Positions 1 through 8,691 of a stretch of DNA of 41,223 nucleotides are shown one piece after another. Made by a program: the position numbers and the translations under genes. The notes below the pieces were generated by a model. It was not told the origin of the DNA, made no database searches, and saw only the letters and a list, made by a program, of their open reading frames with translations. Source of the DNA: Deltaproteobacteria bacterium (GTDB lineage Bacteria > Myxococcota_A > Polyangia > JAAYKL01); the NCBI GenBank assembly GCA_016936575.1, contig JAFGXQ010000166.1, positions 1 through 41,223 on the forward strand, read 5' to 3'. Within the stretch, counting starts at the first letter, position 1; each line of letters opens with the position of its first letter.

Positions 1-356
1 ATCGCTATCGCTATCGCTATCGCTATCGCTGTCGCTGTCGCTATCAGCGTCTGTATCCGCATCAGCATCGCTGTCGCTATCGCCATCCGTATCACTGTCT
101 CCATCTGCATCGCCATCGCTGTCCGTATCGGTATCACCGTCGGCATCGCTATCGCTGTCGCTATCGGTATCACTATCGGTGTCGCTGTCGGTATCACTAT
201 CGGTGTCGGTATCCGCATCGCTATCGGTGTCGCTGTCCGTATCGCTGTCCGTATCGCTGTCGGTATCGCTGTCCGTGTCGCTATCGGTATCGCCATCACT
301 GTACGTATCGGTATCCTGTCCCGTGTCGGTATCTTCCCCGGTGTCGGTGTCCACCG
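1..356 (-). repeat. Hexanucleotide repeat encoding a (Asp-Ser/Thr)n tail
   Basis: This is a degenerate six-base tandem repeat. Read on the minus strand it alternates GAT/GAC with AGC/AGT or ACC/ACG and occasional GGC or GCG, giving runs such as [12 protein letters not shown] with interspersed G and A. It starts at about residue 556 of the GH9 protein and continues to the window edge, so its full length is unknown. Synonymous codon variation (GAT/GAC, AGC/AGT) is frequent, which suggests the repeat is kept at protein level. Acidic SD-type repeats are known as flexible surface stalks or linkers and may bind calcium; that role here is inference. Confidence 0.9.
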
Positions 357-2022
357 GATCACTCTCCGGTAGAAACTGGGCAATCGCATACGCCAACGCG
401 CCCTGCCAGTTGATGGCGATTTCGTTGGTCTGATAACTTTCCTGTTCATCCAACCAGTCGTCATCACTTTGACCACCTCCCACCACGTACCCCGGATACG
501 CGTGTCCGCTGGCGCCGGAACGACGGCAGTGCGGGTTCTGCGGTGGATTCAGGCCCACGCCGGTCACATACGACCGGTTGTACTGATTGCGCCCGAAGAT
601 ATTGGCCACCTGCTGCATGCAAGCGTCCAGGTACGTTTCATTACCGGTCATTTCATAGGCGCGACGCAGCACCAGACAACCACGCGGCACCAGGCCGTTT
701 GTTCCCCACCAATAGTAATCGGTGCTGTATCCGCGGCCGAACCCTTCGGCGCCGGAAAACGCCTCGTTCACAATCTGATCGGCAGAATCCATCACCGCGG
801 TTTCCACCTCGGCCACCAATGACGCATTTTTTCCGCTGCGCGCACTGGCCAGATACGTGAACATCCCCAGGTTCTTCAGCTTCCCCCAGTCCCAGTCGTG
901 GTCCACCCAACTGATATTCCCCCACCAGTCCGCCGGCTGATTCTGCACCCGGCTTTCAAAATCGGCCAATGCCGCGGTGTCGCCGGTGGTTTCCCACATC
1001 TCGGCAGCAGCCCAAATGCGGTCATCCCAGTCGTCGGTACCATATTGCTGGTTTTCAAAATCACTCAGATCGGCACTCACATCGTCGGGATGGCTGGTCA
1101 GATAATTATAGGAAAGCTGCGCCGCCGCCAGCAGAACGTCGGCATACGCTTCATCGTACAGACGAAACACGCGGGACGCCTGGGCCATAGTTGCCGCAAA
1201 CCCCGCCGTCGCAGCCGATCCCCAAGGCGAAATATAGCGTGCCAAATCATCATCCGCAGGCAGCACAAAGTCGGCGAAATCAATCGGTGTCAGCTTGTGG
1301 GACACCCGACCGTCGTCGAACTGCATTTTCAGCATCCAGTCCAGATTGTACTTCACTTCATCGAGATAGTCGGGAATGCTTCCGCCGGTTTCCGGAATAA
1401 ACGTCAGGCTCTGCGCCGCCAGCCGGTCGGGCACATCTTCAAACGCGCGCAGCATCTGCCCCACGGCGCAAGCGGAATTCACAATATACTTTCCATAGTC
1501 GCCCGCATCATACCAACCGCCGGTGGCATCAACAATCGTCCCTGCCTGGCCGGGTTCCACAAAGTCGATATATGCATCATTCAAATGCCCCGCCGCATGA
1601 CTGTATGTGACGCCGTTGTACGAAAAAGAAATATCGATACCCGAGCGCCAGGCATAAAACCCCAGCATAACCGCCTGAAACGGCGCCACGGCGGCATCCT
1701 CAGCAATGGGGAACAGAATTGAGTCGCCCACGCCGTCCACATGCACGTAATACGTGCCGCTCTGAGTCACCGCCGAAAAGTCCGCCTGCCCCACAGCGCC
1801 GTTTGCGGTCAAATTACCAGTATGCACAGCAGCACCGTCTTCGGTATACACGGTGAACGAGCCCGACGTCTGTCCCACCACCGATGCCACCTTCGCAGTC
1901 AGGGCGGGATACCCCACCGAGCAGACCCGAACATTCTCACTACCCTGAGTCCGGCCGGTTGCCGCGACCAGCAGAACGCACCACAGTGCAGAGCTGAAAA
2001 TCGTCCATTTAAAATGATGCAT
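1..2022 (-). CDS. GH9 family cellulase (endoglucanase), 3' end beyond window
   Basis: Translating the minus strand from ATG at 2022 gives 674 residues open to the window edge, so the C-terminus is missing. Residues 1-27 look like a Sec signal peptide. Residues 30-108 form an Ig-like domain of the CelD_N type (begins [10 protein letters not shown]). Residues about 114-550 are a glycoside hydrolase family 9 catalytic domain. Visible GH9 marks are [12 protein letters not shown] (Asp175 as probable catalytic base), NPHCRRSG (His498) and [10 protein letters not shown] (Glu534 as probable proton donor). The family cleaves beta-1,4-glucans, here presumably outside the cell. From about residue 555 the protein becomes a Ser-Asp/Thr-Asp repeat, listed separately. 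The start has AAAGG about 8 nt upstream. The family call is firm; the exact substrate and what follows the repeat cannot be seen. Confidence 0.93.
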   Translation of the reverse strand, partial: MHHFKWTIFSSALWCVLLVAATGRTQGSENVRVCSVGYPALTAKVASVVGQTSGSFTVYTEDGAAVHTGNLTANGAVGQADFSAVTQSGTYYVHVDGVGDSILFPIAEDAAVAPFQAVMLGFYAWRSGIDISFSYNGVTYSHAAGHLNDAYIDFVEPGQAGTIVDATGGWYDAGDYGKYIVNSACAVGQMLRAFEDVPDRLAAQSLTFIPETGGSIPDYLDEVKYNLDWMLKMQFDDGRVSHKLTPIDFADFVLPADDDLARYISPWGSAATAGFAATMAQASRVFRLYDEAYADVLLAAAQLSYNYLTSHPDDVSADLSDFENQQYGTDDWDDRIWAAAEMWETTGDTAALADFESRVQNQPADWWGNISWVDHDWDWGKLKNLGMFTYLASARSGKNASLVAEVETAVMDSADQIVNEAFSGAEGFGRGYSTDYYWWGTNGLVPRGCLVLRRAYEMTGNETYLDACMQQVANIFGRNQYNRSYVTGVGLNPPQNPHCRRSGASGHAYPGYVVGGGQSDDDWLDEQESYQTNEIAINWQGALAYAIAQFLPESDPVDTDTGEDTDTGQDTDTYSDGDTDSDTDSDTDSDTDSDTDSDTDSDADTDTDSDTDSDTDSDTDSDSDSDADGDTDTDSDGDADGDSDTDGDSDSDADADTDADSDSDSDSDSDSDSD

Positions 2023-2150
2023 TATTTTATCCTTTGTTAAGGTTTCACCAATACTGTAGCGCATTGACAAAATTACGGCTCAATATCTATTTTGTGTCGC
2101 CTATAGGAATATTCAGGGGGATTTTTCAGAGAGGCTCTATCAAAAAGAAA

Positions 2151-2975
2151 TTACCTGGATTTGGGGGGATGACGCTTGGTGCTCCAGCCGATGGTCAGCA
2201 AGGCGGAGGGGCCGTTGAATCCCCGCTCCGGCCCGTTTCGCACATCCGCCGCATACATGTGCCATGCGCCGGCGTATGGCGAAAACAAGTATCCCCCGCG
2301 CAGACCGATGGTGAAGTACGACGTTTTGCGATCGGTCTTCCGCGTCTCGATTCGATAGTCTGCGCCGACCGTCGCACTGAGCACCAGGCTGGTCTGCGTC
2401 ATGCTGGTGCTTCGAGCCGGTTCGCGCAGCACACCGTTGAAGCTGTCCCCGGTCTCCTCCGCAATCCAGATACCGGTGTGTCCCAGCCCCGCGCCCGCCA
2501 GGGCGTAGAGGCTGAAAGCATCAGTGCGCACAACGTCGGCGCCGTATGTCACCTGCCAGTACCAGTTGCGCACATCCATGCGAAGGTTGTCGTCTGGAGG
2601 AGTAGGCGTGTTATGCATCAGAAATACCCAGTCCAGCCCTGCCACGGCTCTTTTAAACCGATGGGTGAAACCGAAACCGATGGGCACGACAGGGGATTCA
2701 ATGGTGTCATACCCACTTCGATTCAAGCGCCCGTTCAGGGCATCCAGGTCAATGTCGGCAACACCCCCTTGAATGTACATGGTCGACAACGCTTTGTAGC
2801 GCCAATGATGTTGACGATTCTCCTCAGTGGTCGCTGCCGCAGTGGACCCTTTCTGCTTCTTTTCAAGGGTCGTTTTTCGCGCTTCGGCCGGAAGCGCGAC
2901 CATGAGTCCGGCGAATAAAATGAGTACTGCAAACGCCAACTGAAGCATAACTTGTGATCGTTTGGTTTGATACAT
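2151..2975 (-). CDS. Probable outer-membrane beta-barrel protein, small
   Basis: A 274-residue protein with an N-terminal hydrophobic segment (about residues 9-31, ending in PAEA) that looks like a cleavable signal peptide. The mature part has alternating Gly/aromatic stretches such as YIQGGVAD, GFGFTHRF, TIGLRGGYLF and LLTIGW, which resemble strands of an 8-stranded OmpA/OmpW-like barrel. There are no cysteines in the mature chain. ATG at 2975 is preceded by AAAGGAG at good spacing. It lies between the ExbD-like gene (147 nt upstream) and the GH9 gene (128 nt downstream), all on the minus strand, so co-transcription is possible but not shown. I do not recognise a specific family. The barrel assignment rests on strand-like pattern only. 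Confidence 0.7.
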   Translation of the reverse strand: MYQTKRSQVMLQLAFAVLILFAGLMVALPAEARKTTLEKKQKGSTAAATTEENRQHHWRYKALSTMYIQGGVADIDLDALNGRLNRSGYDTIESPVVPIGFGFTHRFKRAVAGLDWVFLMHNTPTPPDDNLRMDVRNWYWQVTYGADVVRTDAFSLYALAGAGLGHTGIWIAEETGDSFNGVLREPARSTSMTQTSLVLSATVGADYRIETRKTDRKTSYFTIGLRGGYLFSPYAGAWHMYAADVRNGPERGFNGPSALLTIGWSTKRHPPKSR

Positions 2976-3122
2976 GTGTTCTCCTTTGGGGCCGCATTTG
3001 GGTTAGTTTTCTTACCTATTGAACAGGTTAATCACCGTTTTTTTGCTGTAAACCGCAAAAATGAACAATTTTTGAATAGGTTTTCAAACGATTGCCCAAC
3101 ACCGCTTCAGGAGAATGGAAAG

Positions 3123-3608
3123 CTACACGGTGCTGCGGGTGAGACGCACATCGGGAAACAGGGGGTATTCCGGTGTGCCGCGGGTGAAATCCATGGTTTT
3201 GATAATCACCTCATACGCCACGTCATCCTCCGCACCGATCAGTATCGATTGTTCGGTACGATGCTCATTTTTCAATTCCCGAATCTTTTGCTGCAGCGCC
3301 TCAAAATCAAATCCGTCATCTTTGCGGGGTATATCCGGCGTGCCGCTTTCGTCTGCCATCCATGCCTTGCGAAACTGGGGGTTCACTTTGATATGAAACC
3401 CCTGGTCGGTGACAAACACTTTAAGCTGCAGCGATTCTGTATCGGGCTCGTTTCCAACACTGACGATTCTAGGCGGCTTCACATCGAGTACCTTGAACTT
3501 CACAAACACCGCCCCATACAACAGCAGGGGAATCAGCATACACACCAGATTTAAAATCGGAATCAACGGATCCCCTTTGTCGATTTGCATTTCGCGACGT
3601 CTTGCCAT
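3123..3608 (-). CDS. ExbD/TolR-like biopolymer transport protein
   Basis: A 161-residue protein with the ExbD/TolR layout: a short basic cytoplasmic N-terminus (MARRRE), one transmembrane helix at about residues 14-37, and a periplasmic domain. Near its end is SILIGAEDDVAYEVIIKTMDFTR, cut here to its key features: the ExbD-type strand-helix that follows the usual 'residues-D-x-x-v-x-y' pattern. ExbD proteins work with ExbB/MotA-like channels to couple proton flow to envelope work. The reading frame continues upstream to 3731, but ATG 3608 has GGAGGTG eight nt upstream and gives the right family length. Aligning LIPILNLVCML to the usual LIPLIDVLLVL puts Asn20 where the essential proton-carrying Asp sits. 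No ExbB partner is present in the window. Confidence 0.82.
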   Translation of the reverse strand: MARRREMQIDKGDPLIPILNLVCMLIPLLLYGAVFVKFKVLDVKPPRIVSVGNEPDTESLQLKVFVTDQGFHIKVNPQFRKAWMADESGTPDIPRKDDGFDFEALQQKIRELKNEHRTEQSILIGAEDDVAYEVIIKTMDFTRGTPEYPLFPDVRLTRSTV

Positions 3609-4045
3609 GACGCACCTCCATCCGTGCACGCGCCTGGATGCGCAGAAAAACAAGCGCATCCACCGAATGCGGAAAAACCAAAACCTTTGAATTGAATATG
3701 CCTCCCTCGCAGGCATCATGAATGGAGACACCCCGAACTCAAAAAAGTTCCCGGGAAACCACCAACGTTCTTGATTCTAGATGCTTACGGAACCGGTCTT
3801 CCGAGTGTGTTCATCAGCCACGTCATGACGGGGCGAGGATTTCCGTTATTTACAAGTCCGCTGTTGGTGCCGCCTCCGATATTGTTCGCATACTCCGGCT
3901 CCGTGTGCGGCGGCGGGTCATTCTGCCATGCTGCCGCAGCTGCCGTGGTCGATGCTTCCATACAAACTGACAGAAACAGGCTATTCTTTGCCGTGGGATT
4001 GAGTACAATGCTGCTACTGTGAACGAAAACGAAAAAAGGACCCCT
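3609..4045. other. Intergenic stretch, no convincing gene
   Basis: About 440 bases lie between the divergently oriented ExbD-like and lipoprotein genes. Short open frames exist on both strands (3785-4117 minus, 3771-4022 plus). Their translations are compositionally odd, with Ala and Pro runs, and show no signal peptide, domain or good ribosome site. I see no tRNA-like fold or repeat. A TACAAT box at 4004-4009 lacks a matching -35 element. Confidence 0.5.
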
Positions 4046-5182
4046 ATGATATTTCACTGGAACCACTTTAATCGAATCTCCTATCCGGCCTTGTGTTGCG
4101 GTATTGTCTTTTTTCAAGCATGCAAATCAGAAGCGCCGTCCACAATAGAAAAAACGAATCGGCAGTCGCCAGCCCCCCTAAACGCAGAGATGCCGGACAC
4201 CGAGGTCGATTCCCAGGGGCCGCCTTCCCCCCTCATGGCCAAGGCCCCAACCGCAACAGCCAAAATGAATGCAGCCCCCCGAAAACCGGTTGCTCCCCAA
4301 TCCCCCAATCCGCCCCTGAATACGCCGAAACACCTGCCTGCGCCTACAACCCTGGGAGAAATCAACGAATCCGCGTACGGCAATACACTATGGGTGGACA
4401 ACACCACAGTATACCTGGCCACTCCCCATTCCTTTCACGTTTTCTCCCAGGATAACGCGCCGACCCACATCAATCTGGAAATTGGCTACGGCCCCGCAAT
4501 GACGCCAAAAGAAATCATTTACTGGGCAGAAGGCGTTCTGTATTCCATGCCTAAAGCCGGTGGAAAATCGCGAAAACGCGGATACACTGCGCAACAGCCG
4601 ATGCAGATTGTCGCCAGTGATGGACAAATCGCCTGGCTTCATAAGGATGAGCAGGGACGGTACACAATTTCACGCCTTCAGGGCGCTGTTCCTGTAATCG
4701 TGTATCAGTCACAGGGCGCAATGATGGGGCTGGTCGATTCCGGGAAGTGGGGTTTTTTCATTGAAAGCATTTCCAAATCCAGTTGGCGTATCGGCAGGGT
4801 CCCCTTGGGCGGCAGGGGAGAACCCGTGTTTTCATCTGTTTTTTCCGGGCGCACGCCCTCCATGCTCAGCGCAAGTGACAGTGTGTATTTTTATGACCTT
4901 CCCGCCCGAAGTGTACGTCGTATGAGTTTGGACTTGAAACAATCGTCAGTGATTGCAGAACATATTGTCTGCTCTCCGATCTCGGCATCCGAGAAGATTA
5001 TGTGCGCCCGGGTAGAAGGGCTGTTCGAACTGTCTAAAACCGGTACGCCCGGACGAATTCTGACTTCTGAGCCGCTGGGGCTGGTGACCAACATTGCAGG
5101 AAATGCGCGAATCGTCGCATTCCTCAACGACTCAGGAGCAGATCACATGACCGTGCGGATGATTCCAATCGAAAAAATGTAA
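4046..5182 (+). CDS. Putative lipoprotein with beta-propeller-like repeats
   Basis: A 378-residue protein starting at ATG 4046, which has AAAAGGA five nt upstream; a GTG at 4019 in frame lacks such a site. The N-terminus (basic, then YPALCCGIVFFQAC) resembles a lipoprotein signal with Cys26 as acylation site, although the lipobox is not canonical. Residues 27-110 are Pro/Thr/Ala-rich and probably a disordered tether. Residues about 115-378 contain successive strand-turn units (NTLWVDNTTVYLAT, EIIYWAEGVLYSMP, SDSVYFYDLP, RIVAFLNDSG) like blades of a six-bladed propeller, as in many secreted proteins of this kind of genome. It converges on yciO with 43 nt between the stops. The function is unknown; the propeller is inferred from spacing of aromatic/hydrophobic strands. 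Confidence 0.75.
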   Translation: MIFHWNHFNRISYPALCCGIVFFQACKSEAPSTIEKTNRQSPAPLNAEMPDTEVDSQGPPSPLMAKAPTATAKMNAAPRKPVAPQSPNPPLNTPKHLPAPTTLGEINESAYGNTLWVDNTTVYLATPHSFHVFSQDNAPTHINLEIGYGPAMTPKEIIYWAEGVLYSMPKAGGKSRKRGYTAQQPMQIVASDGQIAWLHKDEQGRYTISRLQGAVPVIVYQSQGAMMGLVDSGKWGFFIESISKSSWRIGRVPLGGRGEPVFSSVFSGRTPSMLSASDSVYFYDLPARSVRRMSLDLKQSSVIAEHIVCSPISASEKIMCARVEGLFELSKTGTPGRILTSEPLGLVTNIAGNARIVAFLNDSGADHMTVRMIPIEKM

Positions 5183-5225
5183 CCTTTCCATATGCACCCT
5201 GAGTCGATGTTTTCGCGAGATTTGT

Positions 5226-5840
5226 TTACAGTTCTTCGATGATGCCGGCACCCTGACGAAGGATTTCAAATTCACCGAAATCGTTGAATGCCAGAACAGT
5301 GGAAGGTTCAATCCCGCCGAAACCGGCATCCAACACCAAATCTACAAGGGGGAATGCTTCTGCAATATCGAGCGGGTCATTTAACGGCCATTCGTCTTCG
5401 GGACGCTGTGCCGATGTGGAAATGATGGGACTGCCGAATTCTTGCAGAATCGCGCGGGCCACCGGATGCTCGGGCACGCGAATTCCCACGGTTTTGCGAT
5501 TGCTGATACTCATTCTCGGCACTTCACGGGTGGCCTCAAGGATAAATGTGTACGGACCGGGCACCAAACGCTTCATTAATCTGTACGCGGAATTCGGAAC
5601 AACCGCATACCGGCTGATTTCTGACAAATCCGCACACAGAAACGAAAACGGTTTATGCTTTTTGGGAGAAGTATTTTTAATACGGTAAACTTTTTCAACC
5701 GCCTTTTTATTGTGAACGTCAGCACCGAATCCGAAGACCGTACCGGTGGGGTAGGCAATTACACCGCCGTCGCGCAAAACTTGAACCGCCTGCTGAATTT
5801 TTCGCGGTTGCGGATTTTCCGGATGAATGGGTAATAACAT
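5226..5840 (-). CDS. yciO: YciO/YrdC/Sua5-family protein (threonylcarbamoyl-AMP synthase-like)
   Basis: A 204-residue single-domain YrdC-fold protein. It matches the YciO branch closely in my memory of that family: IHPENPQPRKIQQAV at the N-terminus, GGVIAYPTGTVFGFG, KHKPFSFLCADLSEIS, MKRLVPGPYTFIL, ISNRKTVGIRVPEHP, and SPIISTSAQ. YrdC-fold enzymes make threonylcarbamoyl-AMP from threonine, bicarbonate and ATP for tRNA t6A37. YciO is a paralogue of TsaC with weaker or less certain activity, so the name does not settle the reaction. The frame opens further upstream to 5879, but ATG 5840 has GAAGGG at the right distance and gives the E. coli YciO length (about 206). The t6A factor tsaE lies about 10 kb away in this window. 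Confidence 0.9.
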   Translation of the reverse strand: MLLPIHPENPQPRKIQQAVQVLRDGGVIAYPTGTVFGFGADVHNKKAVEKVYRIKNTSPKKHKPFSFLCADLSEISRYAVVPNSAYRLMKRLVPGPYTFILEATREVPRMSISNRKTVGIRVPEHPVARAILQEFGSPIISTSAQRPEDEWPLNDPLDIAEAFPLVDLVLDAGFGGIEPSTVLAFNDFGEFEILRQGAGIIEEL

Positions 5841-5891
5841 GGTCTGCCCTTCAATAATCGATGCCGGCCCTCCCGACAAAAATCGTACAGC

Positions 5892-5920
5892 CCTGTAATA
5901 CAGAATTTCTATTTTGACAA
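5892..5920 (-). promoter_or_regulatory. Candidate sigma-70-type promoter for yciO
   Basis: On the minus strand TTGTCA (5915-5920) is followed after 17 bases by TACAGG (5892-5897), about 50 bases before the yciO start. The -35 matches consensus at five of six positions and the -10 at only three. It sits between the broken chemoreceptor gene and yciO. Sequence match only. Confidence 0.33.
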
Positions 5921-5947
5921 GGGGTTCCAGTCGTGCCGGAACTGGTA

Positions 5948-7147
5948 CTAAAATTCGGCAAAATCGGGGTCGTCGTCCATCGGCATGATTTCATGAGGAG
6001 GCACATTCATCTCAGATGATGCCGCGCTGCTACTGGTTTCAATCGCCCGTTTCAGAACCTTCTGCGCTCGATGAACAACATTCGGTGACTGCTCGTTCAA
6101 TTGAAATTTCGCTACCATCGCAGCCAACTCCTCGGCTTGTCCGGCCAGTTCCTCGGCAGCGCTCGACGATTCCTCAGAATTGGCTGCGGACCGTTGGGTG
6201 GCTTTATCCATCTCCACCATGGCCCGATTCACCTGCTCAATCCCCCGCGCCTGCTCCTGACTGGCCACGGTAATTTCAGATATAATATCGGTTACCTTGC
6301 TTACTGAGTCTGCCATGGCACGAAGATTTTCATTCACTTCGCCCGAAATTTTCTCTCCGGTCTCCGCCAGCGTTACCGACTGCTTTATCAGCGTTTCGGT
6401 ATTCTGTGCCGCATCTTTGGCTCGCCCCGCCAGGTTGCGCACTTCTTCTGCCACCACGGCAAAACCTCGCCCGGCATCGCCGGCACGCGCGGCTTCCACC
6501 GCAGCATTTAGTGCCAGCAGATTGGTCTGAAACGCGATATCGTTGATGTCTTTTATGATCTCTGCTGTTTTATTGGCGGCGGTTTTAATCTGTCCCATGG
6601 CGCCCACCATACGGTCCATTTCATTTGTACCTTTATCCGCCGTACTTTTGGTGTTCTCCGCCAGCGCCTTGGCAGATGCGGTGTTATCCGCATTCTGCTT
6701 GGTCATCCCGCTCATTTCCTCCATACTGGAAGTCGTCTCTTCCAATGAGCTGGCCTGCTCCGATGCGCCTTCAGCCACCTGCTGCGAACTCATCGAAATC
6801 TGTTGCGCAGCCGCATTCACCTGCCGCACCGCGGTTTTCACCTGCGCCACCGCTTCATGCAGCACCTCGCCGGTGGTATTGATGGAATCTTTAATTTTGG
6901 CAAAATCACCGGCGTATTCCCCGGTTACCCGGGCGCGCAAATCATATGCGGCCAGTTGCGACAGCACTTGCGCCGCCTCATCAATCGGCTGGGCCATCGC
7001 TTCTACGATATTATTCATACCCGCAACAATGTTTCGATAATCGCCATGATGTTTCGTCTCATCCGCCCTTGTGCCCAATTCACCTTCCAATGCGGCCATC
7101 GCCAAGGTTCCCGCATCTTCTGACAGCCGGCCGATGGCATCGGCCAA
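5948..7147 (-). CDS. Chemoreceptor fragment 3: MA signalling domain
   Basis: This is the C-terminal piece of about 399 residues. Its nominal TTG start at 7147 is arbitrary; homology extends upstream to about 7205 in this frame ([17 protein letters not shown]). It contains another HAMP-like linker ([10 protein letters not shown]) and a complete MCP signalling hairpin with the conserved tip [20 protein letters not shown], shown here as 20 residues, followed by [17 protein letters not shown]. This tip contacts CheA and CheW. An acidic tail ends [10 protein letters not shown]; it is not the NWETF-type CheR tether. The domain is intact, but without its membrane part it would be cytosolic if expressed at all. 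Confidence 0.65.
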   Translation of the reverse strand: MADAIGRLSEDAGTLAMAALEGELGTRADETKHHGDYRNIVAGMNNIVEAMAQPIDEAAQVLSQLAAYDLRARVTGEYAGDFAKIKDSINTTGEVLHEAVAQVKTAVRQVNAAAQQISMSSQQVAEGASEQASSLEETTSSMEEMSGMTKQNADNTASAKALAENTKSTADKGTNEMDRMVGAMGQIKTAANKTAEIIKDINDIAFQTNLLALNAAVEAARAGDAGRGFAVVAEEVRNLAGRAKDAAQNTETLIKQSVTLAETGEKISGEVNENLRAMADSVSKVTDIISEITVASQEQARGIEQVNRAMVEMDKATQRSAANSEESSSAAEELAGQAEELAAMVAKFQLNEQSPNVVHRAQKVLKRAIETSSSAASSEMNVPPHEIMPMDDDPDFAEF

Positions 7148-7188
7148 CTCATTCAGGCTGTCATTGATAACTGTAAAATTCTGAGCAA

Positions 7189-8109
7189 TTAACGCTGTAT
7201 CATCATAAACTGCTCAATATTCGTATCCAGTGTCAATTTGCCCTGAGCCACAGCTTTGAGATTGGTTACCAATCGTTCCACTTCGGTTCCCTGGTATGCG
7301 GCCTGCTTGCCGGCAACGCGCGCCGCCTGCTTGACCGCAGTCTGATCGCTAATCACTTCAAATGCGCCGATAATATTCTGTTTCTCATCTCGAAGCGGAA
7401 TACCGCTGTATGCAATTTCGTAGGTGGCGCCGGTATCCGGCCGCGCAACCGTCTCAGATGCCGCGGCAGCTCTTGTCGACATCGCTTTTCTGCATGCACA
7501 GTTTTCGGTGTTGCAGTCTTCTGTTTTGAAGTTGTTGTAACATTTCGTTCCGATGAGCTGGGCCTGCGATTTGCCGAGCAACCCGGCGGCCGTTTTATTC
7601 ATGTATCGTACGTTATACTCGGAATCGATAATCATTGCCGGCGCGGGCATTGCATCGATGTGACCCACCAATGCACTCACCGACTGATTCAATCCGCGAA
7701 TAATTCGTTTCCAATCCCCGTGATGCCGCTGTTCATCTGCTCGAACCTCCAACCGTCCATCCACCGAAGCACGAACCATCTCCTCGGTATCGGCCAGGAC
7801 GGACAAAATATTTTCCTTCATCTCTGTCATGGCGAATCCAAGCATATCGTCATCAGAAAGCACTTGTATTTCCTTATCTAGATTTCCCTGGGCAATCTGT
7901 GACGCCACATCTGCTTTGTTTTGCTGCGCGACAATCAATTCCTTGAAGGAATCAGCCAAGTCACCAATTTCATCACTACGTGATATCTGAATATTCTGAG
8001 TGATATCCCCTTGGGCCAACCCTCTGGCTGCGGCGACGATTTTTGCGAGGGGAACAGTAATTCCGCGAGTCAGAAAAAACGCCACCCCAAAAGAAAATAC
8101 GATACCCAA
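7189..8109 (-). CDS. Chemoreceptor fragment 2: TM2 end, HAMP, Cys-rich PAS
   Basis: This is the middle piece, in the same frame as fragment 1 just after the TAA; its only local start would be TTG 8109 within TM2, with no ribosome site, so independent translation is doubtful. It carries the end of TM2 ([16 protein letters not shown]), a HAMP domain ([16 protein letters not shown] to [13 protein letters not shown]), a second HAMP-like region, and a PAS domain ([21 protein letters not shown]). The PAS domain contains a cysteine cluster, [17 protein letters not shown]. It ends at a TAA created by the frameshift near 7210. Confidence 0.6.
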   Translation of the reverse strand: MGIVFSFGVAFFLTRGITVPLAKIVAAARGLAQGDITQNIQISRSDEIGDLADSFKELIVAQQNKADVASQIAQGNLDKEIQVLSDDDMLGFAMTEMKENILSVLADTEEMVRASVDGRLEVRADEQRHHGDWKRIIRGLNQSVSALVGHIDAMPAPAMIIDSEYNVRYMNKTAAGLLGKSQAQLIGTKCYNNFKTEDCNTENCACRKAMSTRAAAASETVARPDTGATYEIAYSGIPLRDEKQNIIGAFEVISDQTAVKQAARVAGKQAAYQGTEVERLVTNLKAVAQGKLTLDTNIEQFMMIQR

Positions 8110-8112
8110 TAA

Positions 8113-8691
8113 TTATATCACGATACTTATCGTCGTGGTGGCAGACGATACCTCCTCAAAATGTTCCTGTGCTTCGTGCATCTCTTCCTGCAACGAAGCT
8201 GCGATTTCTCGACAGGTGTTACTCATCTTTGCTTTCTGTACATCAATTTGTTCATCGATTTCAGCAACCCGTTGTGCCGTCATCCCGGATTTCGGTTGCT
8301 TCAACACGGGGAGCAGTTCTTTTTCGAACAACCGTACAAGCTCCAAACCGGACTGCTCCACATCATTCGCCCAGGCGACTTCATCAGGATGATCCATCAT
8401 CTTTTTCAGGGCAGCGACATCGTCTTTCAATTCCTTTTTTGCCGTTGCCCACTCTTTCTGCACGGCATCCAAATCCCGATTGATAATGGCATCCGCGATA
8501 ATGCTGTACAGCTTATTGCCCATACCGGTCATCTCCTGAACCGCCACCGCTTCGTCCCCCCGTTTCCCCACTTCAGATTCCAGTTGATGCAATTCGCTCA
8601 AGTTCACATAGTTGACTCCGGACATCACGACCAATGCCACCACCACAACGCCGAATCCCAGCGCCATTTTTTTGCCGATTGTCAGTTTCAT
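8113..8691 (-). CDS. Chemoreceptor fragment 1: TM1 and periplasmic helical sensor
   Basis: This is the N-terminal piece, 192 residues from ATG 8691. An ATG two codons earlier (8697) sits too close to the AAGGAG. It starts MKLTIGKKMALGFGVVVV, a typical receptor N-terminus with TM1 at about residues 9-27. It continues with a predominantly helical, charged periplasmic segment of about 155 residues, like a four-helix-bundle (4HB_MCP) ligand domain. It ends inside TM2 at the TAA. Alone it would be a one-and-a-half-TM sensor stub without signalling output. Confidence 0.6.
   Translation of the reverse strand: MKLTIGKKMALGFGVVVVALVVMSGVNYVNLSELHQLESEVGKRGDEAVAVQEMTGMGNKLYSIIADAIINRDLDAVQKEWATAKKELKDDVAALKKMMDHPDEVAWANDVEQSGLELVRLFEKELLPVLKQPKSGMTAQRVAEIDEQIDVQKAKMSNTCREIAASLQEEMHEAQEHFEEVSSATTTISIVI

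Larger units (their letters stand above)
5948..8691 (-). pseudogene. Methyl-accepting chemotaxis protein gene interrupted by a stop and a frameshift
   Basis: Three consecutive minus-strand frames together make one complete chemoreceptor of about 910 residues: TM1, helical periplasmic sensor, TM2, HAMP-like helices, PAS domain, further HAMP-like linker and the MA signalling domain. The first break is an in-frame TAA at 8113-8115 in the middle of TM2 ([17 protein letters not shown]), with the frame otherwise unchanged. The second break is near 7205-7215, where TTTATGATGATAC must be read one base back to continue from NIEQF into [20 protein letters not shown]. Upstream, ATTAAGGAG precedes ATG 8691 by seven bases. 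Either the gene has decayed recently or the sequence carries two errors. As written, no full-length receptor could be made. Confidence 0.85.

Noticed and set aside
1..356. Possible CRISPR array or minisatellite
   Set aside because: There are no unique spacers. The unit is six bases, keeps coding phase and varies at synonymous positions, so it is a coding repeat.
179..433. Plus-strand frame encoding a Ser/Leu/Val repeat protein
   Set aside because: It is the complement of the Asp-Ser/Thr repeat of the GH9 gene. The minus strand carries the recognisable enzyme.
898..1722. 274-codon plus-strand frame
   Set aside because: It lies wholly antisense to the GH9 catalytic domain, whose motifs are unmistakable. 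Its translation is His/Arg-rich with no domain.
2034..2918. 294-codon plus-strand frame
   Set aside because: It is antisense to the beta-barrel gene, which has a signal peptide and ribosome site. The plus frame has neither.
3785..4117. 110-codon minus-strand frame upstream of the lipoprotein gene
   Set aside because: It overlaps the start of the lipoprotein gene and has no ribosome site, signal peptide or domain.
5925..5946. Terminator after the broken chemoreceptor gene
   Set aside because: CCAGT/ACTGG and GTTCC/GGAAC can pair over five bases, but no T-run follows on the minus strand.
8113..8115. TAA as a recoded codon (readthrough or genetic-code change)
   Set aside because: Other genes here use TAA as a normal stop, and the same gene has a separate frameshift, so decay or error is simpler.
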